The translations under genes were made by a program, and so were the position numbers. A model generated the notes under the pieces. The model saw only the letters and a program-made list of their open reading frames with translations, searched no databases and had not been told where the DNA came from. Below are positions 60,301 through 64,000 of a stretch of DNA of 64,000 bases, one piece after another (position 1 is the stretch's first letter; every line of letters begins with the position of its first letter). The DNA is from Streptosporangium carneum (GTDB lineage: Bacteria > Actinomycetota > Actinomycetes > Streptosporangiales > Streptosporangiaceae): the NCBI RefSeq assembly GCF_027922005.1, contig NZ_BSEV01000002.1, positions 372,001 to 436,000 on the forward strand, read 5' to 3'.

Positions 60301-60679
60301 CCGTGTCATCGCCGCACGTCGTCTCTTCGACGAACGGCACCGCCGCGACGGACGGGGGCTCTCCGCCCAGGCGGCCAGAGTGCTTCGGGAGGCGATGGCC
60401 ATCCGAATCACCGAGTATCGCGGCCTGGAGAAGTACATCGAGGCCCGCTGCCATCCGCAGCGACGCGACGGCTGGGTGTCGCTGCCCGCCCTGTCCATCG
60501 CGTGTGCCCTGATCGCCCGGATAGCGGCGCGCGGACATGAGGGCTGCCAGTACCTCGAACGTGAGTTCCGCCCGCTGTGGCGAGCATTGTCCAAGATCGC
60601 CCCCGATCTGACGGCTCTCGACCTCGTCCGGGCGGAGCTTCTCGTCGCGCTCAAGGCGACGGAAGCCGGTTCCGCATAA
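57368..60679 (+). CDS. Large unknown protein heading the Hsp70 operon
   Basis: I do not recognise the family. The start is ATG 57368 (MSFHLDADPAQSSALLDQLE) or GTG 57362. The 1103 residues are soluble. About 1-240 is helical with many aromatics (GTFWPYWWDAIGYEFA, LRIFHLPRFTERSMKYVGPI); 270-770 is beta-rich (GDAPDGTARWCVTVDGVQNI, VFPSLPAVWLPAETTTTWLV, LGAFEITVRGPIGRSTRRTV); 800-1103 is helical (ERVSRLDRLWTVIDLANRID, LDLVRAELLVALKATE). No P-loop, zinc finger or nuclease motif is visible. Codon use and GC resemble neighbours. It lies directly upstream of the J-like, GrpE-like and Hsp70 genes, so it may be the client, sensor or effector of that chaperone system. Confidence 0.8.
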   Translation: MSFHLDADPAQSSALLDQLESGWNPQLPGISLLTELEVDRKVLIEASHALGHLYRLKVTRGRYQSLFTRWPACVAVTMSGTAANDYREGTFWPYWWDAIGYEFAAQSDAKAWGQAFLDALRIFHLPRFTERSMKYVGPILMHAGIPTFCLGNFFRLLLQRRAQDPHLDADALLAWATGRENRLRGLHEPAQWFIRYGTDHAVDVIDRCLDLLDRLCAGDHDLDGLGLPVRYFEQAQLLVADRGLDLTLPAGSGGRSRRAERPRLAVDPFGQGVQIILPPVGDAPDGTARWCVTVDGVQNIVKSRSMWLGATEAAPSTSFPIARPARVAQISLYGTAHESQIDVVDAEDPLLIFTENGDRLADHLGVPPDSVWLLYPGDRELVSDISLRTVAQGALPIGWDGWRLVQVALEGATWIGLSDEKARRRPVRGHSKPRVVTGEPLTGVSTPYGSPVFPSLPAVWLPAETTTTWLVDIRPGSGDGSVYNGSFTVSEPTKLSEELWADVPRPILGAFEITVRGPIGRSTRRTVFVAEGLSARFTPQVRLLAHSGLTPGESTVSTAPGMTAEPTRAIYSPAEREHVITCGTGRESEPLIVTPPSMRVMVEESDQSPYWTYGPVRLVTELFEDVESLQVEVPGVSTPPSLEVLVGGKLVQRLTPSGRGRYSLKRAQDTIAQHRSAELVLPLAGLVLPVGSVRPSRLATGVSHQGDHLSLENCAWVEGLTAGIYLCTAPWRAPEIIPIKEDGSIPLPTEVSGAGSLHIRLVVEDPWVPSEWPRWPHPSEMLKCEIPGQYGGADDEERLLSGYLAGANGLPERVSRLDRLWTVIDLANRIDYPSAARRINDCASLLRTHPEAIRSLPDAALPPDRTVVALVTTGLAATLVSDYRESDDRLWRKSPAVAALLTCSALADLTEDSDLLAEIRAECGESATAILGGEDDPHAGAGRFDQFAELMDRKSPAEIEQMWTAVQVVPAGLLAGDTRVIAARRLFDERHRRDGRGLSAQAARVLREAMAIRITEYRGLEKYIEARCHPQRRDGWVSLPALSIACALIARIAARGHEGCQYLEREFRPLWRALSKIAPDLTALDLVRAELLVALKATEAGSA

Positions 60680-60800
60680 GGCCCGGGTAATTCCGAAAAA
60701 GCAACTATAAAGCGCACGTTGATCGCTACCCTTTAGCGTGATGGGCGCACACCGAGAGTGAGAGATTGCCCTGAACGCACCTAATTCCCACGCCGAACTG
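60680..60800 (+). other. Gap before the J-like gene, with possible internal hairpin
   Basis: CGCTA (60724-60728) and TAGCG (60734-60738) form a small hairpin, and TATAAA occurs near 60708, so a weak internal promoter is possible. In-frame ATT and CTG codons at about 60765 and 60771 could start the J-like protein earlier than the GTG at 60801. Confidence 0.35.
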
Positions 60801-62411
60801 GTGGCGGCCTGGCGCATCAAGCGAAATGCCAGACAGGCAGCGATCAGATCCGGCGGCGCCGGCGCGGATCCTGTAGCAGAAGGCTGGGCCGCCCTTGGTG
60901 TTCACGGTGGCGACACCATCGGCGAGCTTCACAGAGCGATCTCGGCATTGCTCGACGATAGCGCCCCGCCGGCTGAGGATCTGGAAACAATCAGAGGGTC
61001 CCTTGAAGGCGCGCCCGACCCGTCGCTTCCCACAGCCGTCAGATCCGCGCTCGTGACCGTCCCTCCTCGGCTCCTCATCAAGAATCTCGGCGAGCTGCTC
61101 CAGGCCGGCATGCCGTGGATCACCGACGTGGGACGCCGCAAAGTACAGTTGCTCTCCTTCGATCACCCCCTCGCCGGGGTCGTCCGGCTACCCGGAGACG
61201 ACGTGCTCGAAGGTGGCGCCAAGTGGCGTCTCTATCTGGCGGCCCTGGGGCACCCTGCCCGCGTGACCACAGCGGAGGTCACGCGGATCATTCCAGATCT
61301 GCCCCTAACCGTGGTCGACGACTTCATCGACCTCGGTCTGCTCGGCGAGCGCGAGCAGCCGTGGCGGCTGCGCCCCGACCCTGACGAGAGCCTGTATCTC
61401 CGCGCCCGTCTCACGCCGGACTCGATCGAACGGCAAGACGCGACGACTCTCGGGTGGGCCGAGATAGAGCGTCGTCATGCCTTCTTGGAGGGCGACGAGC
61501 TCCTCGACGGTGCCGATCTCTTCTCCCTCCTCGCGGCGTTCTGGCGAGGCGAGACGGATATCACCCTGCGGACGCGCCTGTCTTCCGGTGGCCGCGCACT
61601 GTATGACGAGATAACCGTCGGCGCCCAGACCGGTCGATGGCCCCAGCGCATCGTCACTGACAGGGGCCTCTGGCCGCTCCTGACCGCGCACTGGACGCCG
61701 AGCGAGTCCGTCAACCCCAAATTGAGTGAGTTTCACGCCTGGCGGGCGCTGTACAACTGCTACCGATGGATCCTCATGGGCTGGTTCGACAGAGCAAAAC
61801 CTCAGGTCGAAGGCCTCCTGGAAGCGTCGAACGAGACGGACGGGAAACGGGAACGGTTGCTTCCCGACGCGATGCGCGCGGAGATCCACACGATGGCCGC
61901 CTACCTCGCGCAGGAGAACAACGAGCTGGAGTTCGCGATCAAACTTCTGGAAATGGCCCAGGACACGCACCCGGAGGTCCGGGAGAACCTGCGTCGCCTG
62001 CGAGAGCGCCGTGCGCTGACCATGAACAACCGTGATCACTGGGAGAACCCCTACCTCATGTTGGGCGTCCCGCACGGCGATCCCGGCTGGGAGGATCAGT
62101 GGCGCGACCTCCGCAAGGAGCTTAATCACGACGTCGATCGGTTGACGCACATCAATGCCGCGAAAAGGCGGCTCATGCATGCCGAAAGACATGGCGCCGA
62201 CTTCTACGTCCTGCCACTCGAAGAAAGCTCGTTGCACCTCTCCAGGGAACGCTCCGCAGCACTGCTCCCACCTGTGGAGCCACTGCACCGCCGGACTTCG
62301 CAGAGCAAGCCTGAGGACTTCGACCCACTGCGGGTGAACGCGACACGATCATTGCTGGACGACTTCGAATTCAGCATGCCGAAAAACACGGAACCGAGCG
62401 ATGAAGCCTGA
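60801..62411 (+). CDS. TPR/J-domain-like protein lacking HPD
   Basis: Starting at GTG 60801 there are 536 residues; no ribosome site precedes this codon, and a rare CTG or ATT start up to 12 codons earlier is possible. A middle region (about 100-260) is helical with winged-helix character (LPLTVVDDFIDLGLLGEREQ); 320-405 is TPR-like (AWRALYNCYRWILMGWFDRA, ELEFAIKLLEMAQDTHPEV). Near 416, NPYLMLGVPHGDP and LRKELNHDVDRLTHINAAKR make a J-domain-like segment (YxxLGV...INAAKRRL), but the HPD loop is replaced by NHD. It may bind the neighbouring Hsp70 in a non-standard way or recruit clients. Its stop overlaps the GrpE-like start by 11 bases. Confidence 0.72.
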   Translation: MAAWRIKRNARQAAIRSGGAGADPVAEGWAALGVHGGDTIGELHRAISALLDDSAPPAEDLETIRGSLEGAPDPSLPTAVRSALVTVPPRLLIKNLGELLQAGMPWITDVGRRKVQLLSFDHPLAGVVRLPGDDVLEGGAKWRLYLAALGHPARVTTAEVTRIIPDLPLTVVDDFIDLGLLGEREQPWRLRPDPDESLYLRARLTPDSIERQDATTLGWAEIERRHAFLEGDELLDGADLFSLLAAFWRGETDITLRTRLSSGGRALYDEITVGAQTGRWPQRIVTDRGLWPLLTAHWTPSESVNPKLSEFHAWRALYNCYRWILMGWFDRAKPQVEGLLEASNETDGKRERLLPDAMRAEIHTMAAYLAQENNELEFAIKLLEMAQDTHPEVRENLRRLRERRALTMNNRDHWENPYLMLGVPHGDPGWEDQWRDLRKELNHDVDRLTHINAAKRRLMHAERHGADFYVLPLEESSLHLSRERSAALLPPVEPLHRRTSQSKPEDFDPLRVNATRSLLDDFEFSMPKNTEPSDEA

Positions 62412-63294
62412 GAACATGTCGACCAATCAGCCTCCCGGAAACCAGGGCAGGAAACCACGAAGGTCAGCGGCGAGTCCGCGACCGAGATCGGAGCCGCGCA
62501 ACAGGAACGACCTCCATAATGTCGTCGACAACCTAACCCAGCGCCTCGAGCGAGAAGTGGAACGACGCCTCCTCGATGTCAGCAGCGAGCTGAGAGGGCT
62601 CCTCCGGAGCGAGATACGGATGCACGCCGCGCGGTTGGCCCGAGAGAGCGAGGAGAAGGCCTCATCGGCAGCACGCGCGAGCCAGGAAAAAGCGAGACCG
62701 CGTCGTGAGACGGAGACCCCGTCCGAGGAGAAGGCCTCACCGGCAGAACCTTCGAGCCGGGAAAGAGCGGACTTGGAGACGAGGCTGCGTCGCGAGATGG
62801 AGGACCGGCTGGCGACAATCGCCAAAGAAAGGGCGCACCTCGATCCGAACCTCGTGCTGAAGAGATTCACCGAGCACACCAGCGCGCTTCTAAACAAAAT
62901 CGACGGTTCAGACTCGGGCACGTTGCGCGAACAATTGAACAGCGGTCTGCGTCAAGCCGTTCTGGACGCACTGCGCGGCCGGAAACAGCACCTCTCCCAT
63001 CTGACGAAAATCGAACGGGTGGTGCGGGAGGGATCCATGGACCAGATCCCACAACTGCTGGACGAGTTCTTCGTCGAAGCCGGAGTTCGGAGGATCTCGG
63101 ACCCCTCGGAGGGCCCGGAGTTCTTCAAGGCCATCAACGACTCGGTCGGCAAACCGTATCTCCAAGTGGTGGAACCCGCTTACGTGGACGAGGCAACCGG
63201 CCGGATTCTGCGTGCTGGCCATCTGAGGCATGTCGCGGAACCGCAGCTCGACGAGACCACTGCGGCACGTGACGTTTCGGAGAGGAAACCGTGA
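62401..63294 (+). CDS. GrpE-like nucleotide-exchange factor with long charged N-terminus
   Basis: ATG 62401 (MKPENMSTNQPPGNQGRKPR) overlaps the preceding gene; ATG 62416 is an alternative. Residues 30-150 are a highly charged, partly coiled-coil segment (NLTQRLEREVERRLLDVSSE, LETRLRREMEDRLATIAKER). The C-terminal part ends YLQVVEPAYVDEATGRILRA then GHLRHVAE, which resembles the GrpE beta domain (VxxVLxPGYxxxGRVLRPAxVxVA). GrpE resets Hsp70 by releasing ADP. The 297 residues exceed normal GrpE because of the N-terminal extension. The stop overlaps the Hsp70 start (GTGA). Identification rests on the C-terminus and context. Confidence 0.68.
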   Translation: MKPENMSTNQPPGNQGRKPRRSAASPRPRSEPRNRNDLHNVVDNLTQRLEREVERRLLDVSSELRGLLRSEIRMHAARLARESEEKASSAARASQEKARPRRETETPSEEKASPAEPSSRERADLETRLRREMEDRLATIAKERAHLDPNLVLKRFTEHTSALLNKIDGSDSGTLREQLNSGLRQAVLDALRGRKQHLSHLTKIERVVREGSMDQIPQLLDEFFVEAGVRRISDPSEGPEFFKAINDSVGKPYLQVVEPAYVDEATGRILRAGHLRHVAEPQLDETTAARDVSERKP

Positions 63295-64000
63295 CAACCG
63301 GAATCGACTTCGGCACGACCAATTCCGTTGTCGCGCAGTGGAACGGTGAAGACGTCGAGGTGCTCTCGCTGGACAGCGAGCACCTCGAAGACGAATGGTT
63401 CTATCCTTCCTTCGAGCATCTCTTCCCCACCATCGTGGGAGAGAGCTCGCTTCGCCTTGGCACACTGTTCGGCTGGGAGGCCAAGCTCCGGTCGAACCGG
63501 GTGATCGAGGCCTGCAAGCGCATGCTGCGCAACGACGGGGGTATCCAGCTCCGGGATCGTCGCATCTCCGCGACCGCCGTCGCCGCCGGTGTCTTCCAGG
63601 CCATGCGCGACCGGGCGGAGACGAACCTCACCACGATCGACAGCGCGGTCATCACCGTTCCGGCCAACGCGAAAGGCGGTGCCCGCTACCGCACACGGGC
63701 CGCGGCCCGAGCCGCGGGAATCCAGGTCAAGGCCCTGCTGAACGAACCGACCGCGGCCGCGCTCTCCTACATGCACGACATCCAGGAGGAGGGCACCATC
63801 ATGGTCTTCGACTGGGGCGGCGGGACCATCGACGTCACCGTCCTGGAGCACAGGGACGGGCTGTTCGAGGAGCGCGCGTCGCGCGGCGTCACCCAGCTCG
63901 GCGGCCTTGAGGTCGACAAAAGACTCCGCGCCCTCATCATCAGAAGGATCGGATACGAGCCCGACCTCTCACCGGAGGAGGAGAGGCAGTTCGCGCTGGC
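63291..64000 (+). CDS. Hsp70/DnaK-family chaperone, 3' end beyond the window
   Basis: GTG 63291, after AGAGGAAACC, begins MTTGIDFGTTNSVVAQWNGE. The ATPase domain shows phosphate-1 GIDFGTTNSVVA, the connect region LLNEPTAAALSYMHD and phosphate-2 VFDWGGGTIDVTVLE, where DWGGGT replaces the usual DLGGGT. About 236 residues are visible. This is a specialised Hsp70 rather than housekeeping DnaK: its partners are a J-like protein and a GrpE-like protein in one operon, with an unknown 1103-residue protein first. The substrate-binding domain, if present, is outside the window. Confidence 0.9.
   Translation, partial: MTTGIDFGTTNSVVAQWNGEDVEVLSLDSEHLEDEWFYPSFEHLFPTIVGESSLRLGTLFGWEAKLRSNRVIEACKRMLRNDGGIQLRDRRISATAVAAGVFQAMRDRAETNLTTIDSAVITVPANAKGGARYRTRAAARAAGIQVKALLNEPTAAALSYMHDIQEEGTIMVFDWGGGTIDVTVLEHRDGLFEERASRGVTQLGGLEVDKRLRALIIRRIGYEPDLSPEEERQFAL

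Overview
The window is high-GC actinomycete chromosome. Leaderless promoters, GTG and TTG starts, Scr1/DUF397 regulator pairs, a BTAD-type regulator, a GH18 chitinase with CBM2 and FN3 domains, and dimethyl sulfone genes preceded by a Cys-containing leader peptide all fit a soil actinomycete. The style resembles Streptosporangiaceae, but no rRNA or species marker is present, so the family is inference. I found no tRNA, rRNA, IS element or integrase.

Layout. 1-605: end of a DUF1722 (YbgA) gene. 653-6782 (minus): glgX-treY-treZ, turning glycogen or maltodextrin into trehalose. 7119-10331 (minus): a large BTAD/ATPase regulator. 10691-13061: a small CxxCxGxG protein, a Scr1-type XRE regulator and two DUF397 genes. 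13130-18409: mscL, an unknown gene, a DUF5685 protein with an extreme Cys-rich tail, a Gfo/Idh/MocA oxidoreductase and prfC. 18648-28046 (plus): a PP2C phosphatase, a ~30-residue membrane peptide, then the tight cluster NfeD/YqiJ-like protein, flotillin, and a 1752-residue DUF3686-type ATPase. 28060-28149: what looks like a one-spacer type I-E CRISPR remnant, with no cas genes. 28243-29073: purC. 29175-32873: a PP2C phosphatase divergent from an HTH/N6-methylase gene and a soluble Ser/Thr kinase. 33204-39583: a secreted six-repeat protein, a PiT phosphate transporter, an MBL-fold hydrolase, and a PNPOx-like gene upstream of a flavohemoglobin. 40191-43062: leader peptide, sfnG and an SfnB/DszC-like flavin monooxygenase. 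43408-46719: chitinase. 47269-50422: a B12-type radical SAM enzyme coupled to a MalY/PatB-type PLP enzyme.

50554-64000 looks like a defence-type island. It starts with an SBD-HNH nuclease predicted to cut phosphorothioated DNA. A minus-strand operon follows (methylase, kinase with a C-terminal repeat region, SF1 helicase with a RelE-like N-terminus). Divergent from it is a plus-strand operon (unknown 1103-residue protein, J-like/TPR protein, GrpE-like protein, Hsp70) that runs off the window. The methylase and kinase are paralogues of the pair at 30057-32873. My strongest candidate for an undescribed system is therefore this methylase + soluble kinase pair, duplicated in the window, one copy beside a phosphatase and the other beside a helicase and a private Hsp70/J-like/GrpE-like chaperone set.
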